From the NCBI GenBank assembly GCA_021307315.1, contig JAJSPD010000001.1:1798001-1862000 (forward strand): DNA of 64,000 nt, given 5' to 3'. The position numbers and the translations under genes were made by a program. Every line of letters starts with the position of its first letter. Position 1 is the first letter of the stretch. A model generated the notes under the pieces. That model ran no database searches, was not told where the DNA came from, and saw nothing but the letters and a program-made list of their open reading frames with translations. Shown one piece after another: positions 25,998-38,288 of this stretch. Source of the DNA: Bisporella sp. PMI_857. Lineage: Eukaryota > Ascomycota > Leotiomycetes > Helotiales > Helotiaceae.

Positions 25998-27224
25998 TTT
26001 GTTGCGTAAGTTCGCTAGCAACAAGACAAGAAGGGGATATGATGACTGAAAAGAAGAGGCTAAACACCTAATATGCTGCTCTCACAGACTACAGCGGTAA
26101 CGATATAAGCCTCTACTTTAGGCGACGTGAGGTTTTCCTTACCTAGGACACCCCAGCCTCTAATGGTGGAGCTACACTCAACTGTCAAACAGACCCATCC
26201 TGTCAATGGACTAGTCCACTTCAGATCGGCAATGCCCAACGCGGAATCAACGGACATCAAAGTCTCGAGCCGCGCCGCGGCCCTCAGTAGCTTGATAGCC
26301 ATTCTCAGCCATTCAGATTAATCAAAGAATCCCAAGACGAGAGTTTTCAGCATACTTGATGTCATACTATACCCCTATAGCTGGGTTATGGTTCCTCTGG
26401 AAAGAAGGACTCCCTGCTATCCTATACAGCATTGCGTGGTGATGTGCAAAAGATGGCGATTGTGGCCATGCCATCTTGTTTCCATGCGGTCATTGAACGG
26501 CACATCGTTCCTGAATATCTTTTCACCCTTTATCGGTAGATACAATCTGGTGTTTAGATATACGCAAGCCAGGGGCTATGCAAGAGAGTGACCGCCTGCA
26601 TGAATACTAATCCGGCCAAACTTAGGAACTTGGTTGTTTCTTACATGATGCGTTTTTGAGATACTTCCGTTACCATACCTGTATTATTACCACTTGCTTG
26701 CTCGCTCCACTTCACACGCTAAGTGCCGAAGTGAATCCCGAGATGTCGCATCATTACATGTGGCACCCCTATCGAGTTGTTCCACTAAACTGGATACGTT
26801 GCTGCTGTTGGTTGGCAATTCTGAATCTACTTGCAAGTTGAATATCATTTCTACTGCCAAGAACCCAATTTTCAACCGGACCCATGGGATCGGCGGTGAC
26901 AGAATTCCACTAGGCTGTTTTCGTTGTGCCATAATAGGCGCCACTTCCGCGAAGACTAGGTAAATACCGACTGGCCAAACAGGTCTTCCTGGGGTCAGTC
27001 TTCGGCTAGGCCCGTTCGGGCCGTTGCTCTGTGTCTCCAGCGGGGCAGAGGGCTACAGTAGTGTTTAATACTGTATGTTGTACAGTAATTCTGATATAGG
27101 GTCCCACAATTCCGAGGTTTTGTTTTTGGTCACTAGCGTGCTTTCGCCATGCTGATCTCACTCAATACTTCTTCTATCGAATTCACTACTCAAGCAACTA
27201 AACCCTTTTTCCTAAGAGAAAGCC
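25998..27224. other. Intergenic, divergent promoters of the Pth11-like and hydrolase genes
   Basis: About 1.2 kb with no supported gene. Short frames at 26060-26302 and 26687-26963 were inspected and show no recognisable domain. Confidence 0.5.
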
Positions 27225-27251
27225 AAAAAAAAAAAAAAAAAAAAAAAAAAA
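27225..27251 (+). repeat. Poly(A)27 tract just upstream of a start codon
   Basis: Twenty-seven consecutive A residues, ending 19 bases before the hydrolase ATG, so it lies in the 5' UTR or core promoter. Confidence 0.9.
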
Positions 27252-27270
27252 GGGAAAAAAGGAGAAATCA

Positions 27271-28304
27271 ATGGCATCAAGCAAGACAATTGAAGTGCCT
27301 CATTTGGGCGTCACCAAGGCTGGATATGCGCTTTCAGGAGATAAGTACGATTCCTCCAAGCCAACATGTGTGTTGATCAATTCTATGTGCATGACCGTAG
27401 CACTTTACAAGGCTCAATTCGACAATGCCAAACTTACCGATGCTATGAATTTGCTGGCTATTGAACCTCTCGGCCATGGTTCAACCAGCTCCCCCGTGGA
27501 AAACTTCACCTACTGGGACTCGGCCATTATGGCTATACAGGTCTTGGATGCTCTCAAAATCAAGAAGGCTTTCGTTTTGGGAACTAGTCAAGGTGGTTGG
27601 ATGGTCACCCGTATGGCAATCTTGGCACCAGAAAGGGTATGCGGAAAGCTGTGTGCACATAACCTTGGCTCTGCGTACGTGAGATTTGATGCATCTATCA
27701 TGCTGACAGATCCTCTAGATCCAGGGACTGTTACTTCTCGGCACCTCGATGGACTATGAGTCGTCTGATTCACGCACCAAAGGCTGCTGGGATCCTGCTC
27801 CAATCCTCACCCCGTTCATAGATAAATGGACAAGCCCTACCGAAACTCCCGACTTCGTCATAGATAACACCTGGTGCGGCATGGTTGGTGGTCTTGGATT
27901 CGGTACTTCCGTGAAGCCCGAGACCGTCGAGTTCTGGACTGGTATATTAAAACAAGTTTATAAAGGTGATGAAGGGAGAAAGAAGGCCAGGATGGCAGTC
28001 TTGAATCTCATCACAAGGGATGGTCTCTTGCTTAGGCTAGGAAGTATCAAAGCGCCGGTTTACTGGTTGCAGGTAAGTTAGAGTGTTATATCACATTATC
28101 TCCCGCAGTAGAACTCTGACGCCGAAATAGGGAACGGATGATACTGTCTATGGAACGCAAATCCCACCTGAGCAAATTAAGTTGTTCACTTCTTCCGTGG
28201 AGACCAAGTACAATGTTGTGGAAGGAGGCTCACATTACCTTAGTGCGACCAGCCCGACCGAGGTCGACGCTGCGCTCTTAGAGCTTGTCACGAAATATAA
28301 ATAA
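27271..28304 (+). CDS. Alpha/beta hydrolase
   Basis: Exons 27271..27636, 27719..28072 and 28131..28304 give 297 residues. The first intron is 82 bp (GTATGC to CTCTAG) and restores LAPERIQGLLLLGTSMDYES. The fold is shown by the strand TCVLINSM, the oxyanion region, and the nucleophile elbow GTSQGG with Ser near residue 110. A candidate acid sits in GTDDTVYG and the His in EGGSHYL near the end, so the triad is complete. No signal peptide; probably cytosolic. The family is broad (esterases, epoxide or C-C bond hydrolases), and the substrate cannot be assigned. Confidence 0.87.
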
Positions 28305-28808
28305 ATGATTAGAGCACTACAAATAAGAATTCAAGAATCCTTGATGTTCTTTTCATTTATTTATAAATGTGTTACTTCATCCATTTCCCTCACTCAATAG
28401 CTAGGATTCTCTCCTGGGTCGGTCTTCTCGAATGAGCTAATGATCCACTGTCCTATAGCATCTGGCTGAGCCTGTAATGTAATTTAACACTTTCGCCTGA
28501 AAGCCAAGTGTTTGTTCTGGATGTATGTCAGTTTTCCACTTCATTTCAGGTAACATAGCCGAGGCATAGATGGATACACAAGCTCAAACATTCACATAAT
28601 CAGAATTTATGACACAAGGCCAATGAAAAAAGGAAAGGAATCAAACAACAGTGCCGATGCTTCAAGATAAGTCTGCCAAAACATGTGTATATTACAGAAT
28701 CGCAATAAGCAAGAACAACATATTTGCCATTCCCATACAAAGAGTCTCTCCCCAGCACAGAAGTATCCAAATCTGCGAATGCCACAATAAAACTCTCCGG
28801 GATCACTA
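28305..28808. other. Intergenic 3' flank of the hydrolase gene
   Basis: No supported gene. A minus-strand frame (28600-28836) has no recognisable content. Confidence 0.45.
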
Positions 28809-29214
28809 TCAATCTAGGATGTAAGAGGAAGCACAATGGCGGCCTGGAGAAGCAGTACTGATGCCTTCAGCTTCGAGATCCTTAGTTCTGAAATGGGTGA
28901 CGAGTGCGTCACCGTTAGCAAGGACAACAAGAAGCGTATCAAAAAGGCTGAGACATTGAAATAACGATTCTCCAGTGAACCGGCTCGCCTCCTTGGTACA
29001 GGCGTGGTATGCAAATCTTCAGAAAGCGCCTAGTTAGTGCAAAAGGGGAACTGGTCATGAAGATGATATGCAAACTCCATGGATCCAAGCATAGTCCTTT
29101 CATGAATTCACCCCCTTCCGGTGCGAGACACTGATGGGCAAACACGTTCCGCGTAAAGTGAGATGAGAAGACGGGCTGTGGAGCGCTACGGAGGCTGTGG
29201 AGGCGAGGCTGCAT
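28809..29214 (-). CDS. Possible small gene with a mitochondrial-type N-terminus
   Basis: Tentative. ATG 29214 opens a segment rich in Arg, Ser and His and free of acidic residues for about 30 residues (MQPRLHSLRSAPQPVFSSHF), like a mitochondrial targeting sequence. Downstream, two frames look coding: HTTPVPRRRAGSLENRYFNV, and after a TCTCAG acceptor LLVVLANGDALVTHFRTK, ending at the TGA at 28809. The exon junctions are not settled; donors in the right phase are weak. It may be a real spliced gene or a decayed one. No family recognised. Confidence 0.25.
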
Positions 29215-32161
29215 CGTGGACTGACATATTATTGCGACGTGCGAAGGCGCTGGTATGGAAAGCTGGCGAGACGCTTGGCTGAGGAGAAGCGCCTAAAATG
29301 AGTTAAGCATTGACCACTGATCATCCAGGGAAGGCATGAAGCTGACTCGTGGAAGCTTGGTACCACAAACGGCGGAGCAAATCCTCCGGAAGAGAGAGGT
29401 CTGATAGCATTGAGGATTGGTAGAAGAGATATTGGATCAGAGAGTTGCGAAGGATATAGCCTGCCTCACAAGATTTCACTTATGAAATACATAACAATCT
29501 GCACCTCCTTGTCTACAAAAAAGTTTATGGGTAATCGCATCACAGCAGAATGGTAGCTGGTTTAAGCGAGCCTTGGCAGGGGCAAACTTTGCCATGGTGG
29601 AGTACATATGAATGTTTGAAACATTTCAGAACAATGAACCATTTGCAGACGCGCGACGAAAACAACTGGAACCCCAGAATCAAAGCGTTTGATTGGTTAG
29701 GTCGCTTCAGAAACTAACTCAAACCGGTGGAGCCGCGCATTTCAATTGTCCATGTAATGCATCTGACACGTCGACCACGTTACAGACGTGCATCTAAATT
29801 TCGGTGTGACAAATCAAGTAGTTTGATTGGTTAATGGAAAAGGATTTGGGTGGCTGTCAGCATTGTACTTATATTATTTTTGTGGGCGGAGGTTGAGACA
29901 TTCGCAGGGCGAATAATATGAGAAGACCTAGAGGTGGAACTTTGATTGATGAATTGGCGGTATCCCCTTCACCGCCAATGTCGTTCAACCCATGCAATTT
30001 AGTCACGTGCACAATGCTATCCAGCGTACCCGATAAGGTTGTAAAGTATGTCAAGTCTTCTTTTGCAATACTATTGACTGTTTTATGCAGTATTTATAAG
30101 GATCTAGCTCCATAATCGGTTCATAAGGGTTGAAATTGAAGTTTTCAGATAAATCCAAGCCGTTTAATTGGCCATATGTAATGACTAACCTACAGGGGTT
30201 GAACGACATTGGCGGTTAAAGGGATAAGGTGTGGTAACTAGCACGAGCATTCGATGAAAGGTTCGTGCGTATTCCTCCCCCTTCCGCCTTCGAGATGGGT
30301 TATGAATTCCCGCTATAAACTCCATCCTCGCATGCCTCTGCGCAAGCGCCTTGTCTCATAGCCACCACCCAGCGCCATCCATAAACCACTGCTGCAAGCC
30401 TGGAGACTATTAGAATACCCGTCCAGCTTGCTATGATCGTACCTTTCCGCTTCAGGTCATGGAAATTCAGATTCAGCCAAGATAGACTGACACCAAGGGT
30501 GTAGATGCGTTCGTATCTCACAATCGGGCCTCCTGCCTCTGGAATCTCCTGGGTGAGGTCGAAATTCCCGGACTGTGAGAGAAAGTTTCTAGAATGCTAT
30601 GGGAAAGCTCGAGAAATAGTCTAGTGATATGAGGAAGTGCTGAGGCGGTGCCTGTAATACCATATTGCCCTTAGTTATGACAGATCAGTTCTTGGGTCCT
30701 AGATTCGCACGGCGAGAGTCGTAATTTTGATGTAGATTGAGAGAAAGACGGCCAGAAATAGGAGAGGAGAACGATGACTGATCAGTATCGTGCGAGGAAA
30801 TGCCATATACGCGCTTAAATTCGGGCCGCATGCCTATATATATTTTTTTAGCTAAGTTTCCAATCAGTTTGAAAGTGATATGTTATTCATATCCTTCCCC
30901 AGATCTTTTTCATGGCCTGATTTTTTACAAGGTGACACACTCCCCCTCCGATCTTTGGTTCTAGTATCATCTGCTCCGAAAAAGACATAATCTATTCAAA
31001 ATATGAGTCGCTGTTCATAAACAGCCATATAGATTGAGAAGAACTCCGTTTCCTCATGCAATAAGAAATCCACCCACCTTCGTAAAAAATTCCTTTGTCA
31101 CAAATTGCGCTCCCTCCAGTTTCATCATGCTTCACATCAATGACCTCTCTCTCAGCAGCACTTTTGACTTGTCCGTCAGCTTCTCATACAAGAGACTGAG
31201 GATCTTTTTTCGGCCCCCAATATTGCATGAATATACAACCCAAAAAGTTCCATGAGCCGATGCACATTCCTCAAGACCTAAGAAACAAATATCTTCCCCT
31301 GCACTAAACAGCCATCGCTCCTCAACCCCCTGGACGCTCCTCCCTACTCACCAACGAGCATGGCACGAGATCATCATATATCGAGCTGATTGAGGACGGG
31401 CGAAACCAGAAATGTTGGTAGGTGTCTCCGAGGTATCATGCGTTTCCAGGATTGATAAACAGGCATGCAGGAACGTCTCACACCGCTATGTAAAACAAGT
31501 CAGCAAAATTAGAGCATGTTGTTTATATCAACGCAAGACAAGGATGGATGTATACCGTGCTGAAATAGAGCGGTTATAAACGTAACCTGAGGCCGGGCGG
31601 CGGCAGCTACATAGGACCCTGAAGACCAGATCTCCTGAACCTCAAGTGCAAAAGAGACGGGTGCCCTTATCTTGGGACCTTGATTCTCGTGATTTGGTTA
31701 TTTGGAAGACGCACCAATATAATGGATCTTAGCTGAATGTCGGATGATGCGCGGCTCGGCACAACATACCCGCCGTTTCCTGACCTTATACTTGGCTACA
31801 AAATTCCCATATTGAAATGCTCATGAAGTTCCAGTTGCATACCGATGTGTTGGAAATAAAAGAGTTGAATTGTTTGGTAAGCTACGACAATGGTGATCAT
31901 AAAGAAGATATTTAATAAAAAAAAGAAGAAAAAAGCGCCGATGTAAACCTGTCAAATATCCATCCATGCAGTTTCATATTCCGTGTGAACGCCTTCCAGA
32001 TGCGTTGACTCCCTTCAAACTGCTACTCTTTGTGTAAAAATATTGCTTCGTTGGACCCCATGCATCTAAATACTCAACGCCTCGACCCGCAGCCCTTCTC
32101 CATGATGAACAATAACAGAAAAAAGATGAAATTGAAAAGAAAATTGATTGTGAAGGAGCGA
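29215..32161. other. Gene-poor stretch with an inverted repeat
   Basis: Nearly 3 kb. It holds the inverted repeat entered separately. A minus-strand frame (30300 to about 30580) following a CTCTCACAG acceptor encodes about 90 residues with one hydrophobic segment (IIASWTGILIVSRLAAVVYGW). It lacks an ATG, so it could be the last exon of an unrecognised gene or a remnant. 31000-32160 shows nothing. Confidence 0.45.
29961..30226. repeat. Inverted repeat, 31-base arms
   Basis: Arms at 29961-29991 and 30196-30226 are reverse complements at 29 of 31 positions, sharing the core ACCGCCAATGTCGTTCAACC. The whole structure is 266 bases. A degenerate third copy of the right-arm motif (GGTTGAGACATT) lies near 29892. 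It could be a small MITE or a remnant; no target-site duplication was identified. Confidence 0.6.
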
Positions 32162-35100
32162 TTATGGACCCTCAGATGTGAGCGCCCGACGGCAATGTTT
32201 CAGGCCTTTGCCTTTCCCACGAGCAGGGCTATTTTGTTCCAGCTGCTCGTGATCGCGTCTATGTTGAATGGATGTAGTGTTCTTGAGGTATGGTGGCGCG
32301 GATAACGAGTATTCATCCATATTCTCATGCACCTCAGACTCGGAATCTGAAGCAGAGCCATCGCCTCTAGATGATATTTCGAGATCGATTTCATCAGGGT
32401 TCGTGTTGGTGTGCTTGCTAGCCCTATTGGATTTGATGGCGGTGGCCGGAGAGGCAAATGGGTTACCGAGATGGGAGGTGCCGAGGATGAATGAGCGAGG
32501 GGTCGTGATTGAAGAGATTCCTGGCTATGGTAACACATAAGTTTAGATATTTACTCCCAAGGGCGATGGTGGTAGATCAAGTTGTATCCAAGCGCACTAG
32601 ATGTTGAGGAGGGGAAAAGAAAACTTACTGCAACTCCGTGCTTGACTTCTACACCATCCAAATCCCTAATATTCTCTGCAGCCAAGATTGGAGAGCTATC
32701 GGGACAAGGCGTACTCTCAGCCGAGTCCACAATGGCATTATTTGGCGTACCAGCTTCCCTAACTCGCGCATCACCATTTCCTTCAATATTCGAGACATTA
32801 TGCTTCTCTTCTAATAGAGTAGCCTTAGATTCACGAGACGAAGTTACAGAAGAGTAAGAAGCGACAACGCCCTCTAGGCTAGCAATAGGTTCAATTCCTT
32901 GTGGGACAAGAGCAGGCTCCTTGATGATAGATGGAGTGGCTGAGATTAGTACTTCAACAGGAGTCCCGAGATTGAGAGTTGACATTGGGATAGTCTAATG
33001 ATGTGATTCATTAGCACCATTGCAATATCTGGAAGCTGAGAGAAGGGAGTAAGAGGGAATCCGGTGCAACGGCGAGATACTTGCCTCCACGGAAGTTCCA
33101 CCAAAAGTCCGTTCCTTGCCGGCGGAAGTTGTGACACTATCCGAGAATGCGGGAAGAATTGTAGCATACTTGGATCCTGTGTGCGCATATGTGGGTCTAC
33201 GCTTTTGTAATTCTGATTGAACTTGGTTAGCGTGCTCACAACAATTTGATACATTTCACGGAACTCTTCAATCAACCCCCTGTACCGTAGAGAAGACAAA
33301 ATACTTACTTCTTCCCATATTATCTTCCGATTCCTCCACAACAAATATACTAGCAATCTCCTCTTTGATTACCCTAGTAGCCATGGCTTTGCATAAGGAA
33401 GGCGTGGTGTCGTCAACCTCTCCTTCCTTCTCCACGACCTCATCATCAGAATGCCTAGAGGGAAAGGTATTGGCGTCATCAAACTCGCCATTCACTTCAT
33501 CCGCCCAATTAGTGCCTGAAGTGATTCCTTCACCGCTAAATGATGGAATCTCCACCTTAATATTGTTCAAAGCTGCTAAACGCTTTCGCTCATTGTTCTC
33601 AACTTTGTTATTACTCCATACCGCCAACCGCTTGCGCTGCAGGTTAAGAACCTGTTGCTGTATATTCATTTCCTGCGCCAAATCTCTATCGTCACCAAAG
33701 TCACTAATGCTGGGAAGATAGTGCTGACGTTCTAGAAGAGGTAACTCTAACTCCTCAACTGGGCCAGCACATGGATCAAGCGCAAAGCCCACCTTCAGCA
33801 AACGATACCTCTCCCAATGACTGAGTATTGCGAACGCGAACTTAGCAGCGTTGACGCTGCTAAATTCTAGCACCAATCTCTGTCCGCCAAAGGAATCAGG
33901 CTCACCATCAACCCAGAGATCTAGCAAAGCCGCCGCACGCCAAGGGTTCCCAGCAGTGATATCCCGACGTAGGCTCTCCAGCTGGAGTCCGCGAGGAGGA
34001 TTGTCAACAACCACGAGACGAGTTGATCCTCGATCACGCATGAGGCGGATTGTAGAGTACTGGTGGTATGTTGGTGTCTCGATGAACTTGACTTTGACTT
34101 CTTTGTCGCTGAAAATGTTGGGATGTGTCTCTGCGTATGATTGATAGTCATTTGCCGAACTCTCATTGAGAAATTGAATCACGGCCGTATTTCCGCCTAG
34201 ATTATTCATTGCACGGCCTGAAAACAACATCGAGCTGACAATTGGCCCACCACGGACCCGGTTCAGTAGATCAAGAAGACGCATGGATTGTGGAAGAGGG
34301 CTGATGACGATGGTACGAGAGTAGTTGGTTTCTCCTGCTCTTGGAAGGTATTGAATACCGTAGCGGAAGAAGTCAGGGAACGCCCTATCATTGTCTTCGC
34401 GTCTCATAGAGCGCTGATGCTCTTCAATAGTGGCCTCTCTCTCTTCACGAGAGATAAAGGACTGATTTTTGAGACTGTCGAAGCTCTCATCTTCTGATCT
34501 AGGACCTGAATGATCACCACGATCATAATCACTCGAGATACGATGGTCAGGATCTTGTCTAGAGGACGCAGGGTTACCATCAGCCTTCCAGGTGGCAAGG
34601 CAGGCATCATATTGGTCACCTCGAAAACTGCCCGCGATTTGGAAACCAGTCACGAGACTCACCGGCTTGGGTAAATCTACCAAAGCCACGGCGGGATTCA
34701 GATTTTGCACGATTTGCTCCTCGATAGGGAGATCATCATCAAACCTGCTGACTCGGGACTGTGGAACATCGTCAAGGATATCATCGAGGGATGGTAGACC
34801 AATATCGTCATATGAGACAGCCTTGGATGAGATTACTCTATTGAAATGCTCTTTTGATCGTGGCACTGATGGTTTTGATACATCTTGCGCCGGGTTGCGT
34901 GGCGTATTTGGCATGGTTGAGGAATTGCTGTCAAAGCTTTTTCTTTGCACATCAACAACTCGTCCTTCAGTTTTGGATGCCCCTCCAAAGTCTTTCTCGA
35001 GGACATAACATCCTTGGGCATTACTAGTGCCTGCTACCTTATTTCCCCGAAGTTGGGGATTGAAAGACTCGGTTGGATCGAATAGTCTAGCAAAGCTCAT

Positions 35101-35673
35101 CTCAGTTACCCCTGGGTTGCCGATCACATGATCTTCTTGTCTACTTTTAGTCGCAGCAGCCCCAACCAGCAACCAAAGACGATCGTTCTCCTGTTTCAGG
35201 CGCAGATTCTGAATCTGAAGTTCCTCCACATTAGAGTGTTGTAGAAAAGCACCGTTGCCGAGAGTTAGGCTTGTGCTGAACGCTCGAACGATTTGTATGG
35301 TACCATTCATTGCTGCCTCCTGTGCTCGTCTTGCATGAGATAACTCATTCTCAAGGACTGCGATTCGTATCTGAAGTTGTAGTGCTTCTTCTCTACTAAG
35401 GATCCCCTGTTGAATTTGATTAAAAGACGCTGGGGATGAATCAGGAATATCCACATCCTCGCCCTGTCGCACCCGTAGTTTCTCTGGCGTGTGTGCAGGA
35501 GATAGACTGGAATCTGATTCCTTGATGTGAGGATTCTTCGATGGTGTTGAAGGTGTATCAGCAGATGACATAATTTGAGAAGTAGGAGTGGTGGGTTGTT
35601 GTTCGTTCTGCAAGTATGGACGGACGATACGGAGAGGTTGAGGGTGGAGATTTTCAATTGAGGAATGGGCCAT
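32162..35673 (-). CDS. Large ascomycete protein with RRM-like folds, function unknown
   Basis: Four exons (35673..33309, 33265..33081, 32994..32629, 32524..32162) close in phase at 1092 residues. The first exon alone would end at 801 residues. The N-terminal third is Ser/Pro-rich with a coiled-coil heptad region (EEALQLQIRIAVLENELSHA, VEELQIQNLRLKQENDRLW). The middle has two RRM-like beta-alpha units: one around YSRTIVISPLPQSMRLLDLL to TAVIQFLN, another around TRLVVVDNPPRGLQLESLRR to LVLEFSS. The tail is acidic and Ser-rich with basic KGKGLKHCRR. This suggests a nuclear or cytoplasmic RNA-linked scaffold, but RNP aromatic residues are not obvious. Intron 1 is only 43 bp by this model, the least certain junction. 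Confidence 0.75.
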
Positions 35674-37521
35674 GCTGGGTATTATATATTTTTTATGATA
35701 TTGTGGCTAGAGTGTGATGAGCTTGGTGCTCCTAGTCGTTGATTGTTTGCAAGATGAAGAGATCTGGAGAAGAGACTCCTTCAGTATGGAAGCACTCTTG
35801 TAGCAGAAGTGCCAGAGCAGCCTTATTACTGCCCTTGGACTGATTGGACCTCAAAACTCAAGATTTCGCTTGCTCGATCAGATGACGATCCTCTCGTTGA
35901 AGAGCCTGTATCCTGAAAAGACTATAAGTAAAAATATAACACGGTCGAATCCTTGATGCATACTTGGAAGCAATGCCCAAGTTTTATTGAAGGCACCTGC
36001 TGCGGTCAACTCAGCAGGAGCCAGCAAGCCTAGTGTTGTAGCAGCCGAGAAGTGTTGAGTATTGGTTATTGTCAAGGCAGCGTCATATAGTCTGCAAGTT
36101 TTATATTCTAACTGAAGGTACAACAAGGTGATAAGATGCAATTTGGGGATGATGGTGTGTCGAGGACATTGATTGGAAGCTGAAGTCTTGTTGTGGAGGT
36201 CAGGCGCAATTACGAGGAGGCTGTTATCAGTCTTGAGGTCAGTATGGATCAAGAGTGGAAGGTGGTAAGGGAGAAGTGAGGTATGCCTTGGCCAAGTATG
36301 CTGACTGGAACAATAGAATGCTCGTCTAGGAGGTATTTGGTGTATGAGAAAGGAATGAGCCCGTAATCAGATGTGAAGATGAAGAGTTGATCATGGATGA
36401 AGCAGATCACATCTCTCTACATATGTAGGTGGCCTGATTCTTCACCTGGACCACTTACTCTGATGTGCATAGGAGCTGGGTGGTGAAGGAGGAAGTAATG
36501 CCAGAAGTAGACCGAAGCACTTACCTCAAACTTAACACCTTAGTCTGATATGAATATAGATCGAGCTATGGCTTCTTGAGATGATATGATGATACTCTCT
36601 ATCACCTTGCCTGAAGGAGCAACTATGGGTCAATATGGTAAACAAGGGGGGGTTATCACTATATCGGATGTTATGCCTATACTAGAGCAAGAGGATAATG
36701 AAGGCTGACGAAAAAAATTAACACGAATAGTACCTATAATATTCGCTTAAGGAGAACGAAAGTCAAAACATCGATGACTGGACCCTGAGAGACCCCTAAC
36801 TTGGGAAAGCAATATTCGTGTTCTTGTCTGGGCAGTACTCGGGCCTAGTGAAGTAGAAGGGGTCGTCGAAGCAAACTATTGTGCGTGATGGTCAGGGAAG
36901 GACCGTCTCCGGATTCCCTGTTTATGCTTCGGTTGGCAGAGACGACATTGTAATGGACTTTACAGCAGAGATTCCTTGAACCTCCTCGAACATATTGGCG
37001 ATTTGATCGATTTATGCATCAAGGTGCTGGTTAGACTACGAAGATATTACCCGTCCTCGGAAAACTCGACCAAAGCTGCCCTGAACTCTTTGAATTGAAG
37101 AACCACAAATCCCAAAACCTATACCGAGACAACCTAGATTGGGCTTCCTTGAAGCCCTCTAGAGAACATGGCTAACAAATAGCAAAACAAAAGTACAAAT
37201 GATGCCTCGAGCTATTCAACTGGAAGCTATATCAAAAACTGGAAGCGCACATTCACCGGATGAACCCGCGACCTCGAAAGAAGCATATTCACATTAACGC
37301 ATCTAATATCAACTAACCTGTCGTCCACCTCTGAAGAATATACCCCTCATTATACACTTTTCCTACCCCCAATACGAATGAGATAACATGTCCAGTGACC
37401 AGATCTATGCTTGATGTATTACCGTCCATCCCTCAACGCCGAAACCAGAACGCCGATCCTCCCAAATGGCATTGTACAAATAAAGTGTACATGTTCATCT
37501 CTCTTCTTCGTTGAGATACGA
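35674..37521. other. Gene-poor stretch with a kinase-like remnant
   Basis: About 1.8 kb. A minus-strand frame at 35878-36252 without an ATG contains LIHTDLKTDNSLLVI, resembling a protein-kinase catalytic loop, but no other kinase motif is found around it. Otherwise nothing is supported. Confidence 0.4.
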
Positions 37522-38288
37522 TCAGCTCCTTTGCTTTCTCAACCATCCCTTACTTTGTCGATTATTCGCAGACGCGGCAGCTTCCTTACTGTATCCGCCC
37601 GGGCTCGCAAGCGCACTGTTATCACCATATCCTCCCGTGGCGCCTTGCATTTGATGTGGTCCCCAGGCTACGGGAGGTCGCATCTCGATCTCGCGCTCCT
37701 TCTTGCGAAGATATCGTTTCCGGAGGAAGGCGGCGCCCACCCAGCCTCCAGCTATGGCTATGACCATGACGATCAGCATCACGACCCATTTCCAGTGACC
37801 GGCCCACCTGACTTCGTTAGCATGGTTCCGATACCTTGAGCACGGAGAAGGGGAGAAATGACATACCAGCCCTTATAAACAGTCGCGGACGCCTTTGGCG
37901 CCGAGCTGCCCGTTCCTGTCGCACCACTTCCTCCTGCCGTTGTTGTTGGGTTTGAAACAGCAATGTTACAATAACTCTCGTACCAGCTCTTTATCTGCCC
38001 TAGGCTCGTGGCATCTGTACAGCTAGCCGCCGTACACACCTCGGAAACGCCAGCTGTGCCGTCATCGAGAAACGACTTGAGGCGGGGATCGGAGCAGAAG
38101 CAGGACTTGGATACTTCAGTGACTTCTGGAGGCACGCAGGCGCCTTGCACATCGAAGAGCTTGCCGCAGAGACTTGCGCATGCCGGGAGCACGCTCGTAA
38201 AGGGAACAATGAGGCCATCCGGTTGTTGCTGAGCAGAGGAGAAGGGAAGGAGGGCGCTGGCCAGCAATAGGAGGGTTGATGAATGCAT
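37522..38288 (-). CDS. CFEM-like cysteine-rich membrane protein
   Basis: Exons 38288..37867 and 37807..37522 give 235 residues. A signal peptide (LLLLASALLPFSSAQ) precedes an extracellular domain with eight cysteines between about residues 36 and 107 (ACASLCGKLF, GACVPP, SCFCSD, EVCTAASC, ESYC), the CFEM count and order. A Ser/Thr/Gly-rich spacer follows, then splicing restores one membrane helix (WVVMLIVMVIAIAGGWVGAAF) and a basic cytoplasmic stop-transfer (LRKRYLRKKERE). CFEM proteins are fungal surface proteins, some binding haem, some acting as receptors or effectors. The cytoplasmic tail of about 65 residues favours a membrane-anchored surface protein over a GPI form. Confidence 0.85.

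Noticed and set aside
26694..26963. Frame with scattered cysteines considered as a zinc-cluster fragment
   Set aside because: Cysteine spacing does not fit Zn2Cys6, C2H2 or other known zinc motifs.
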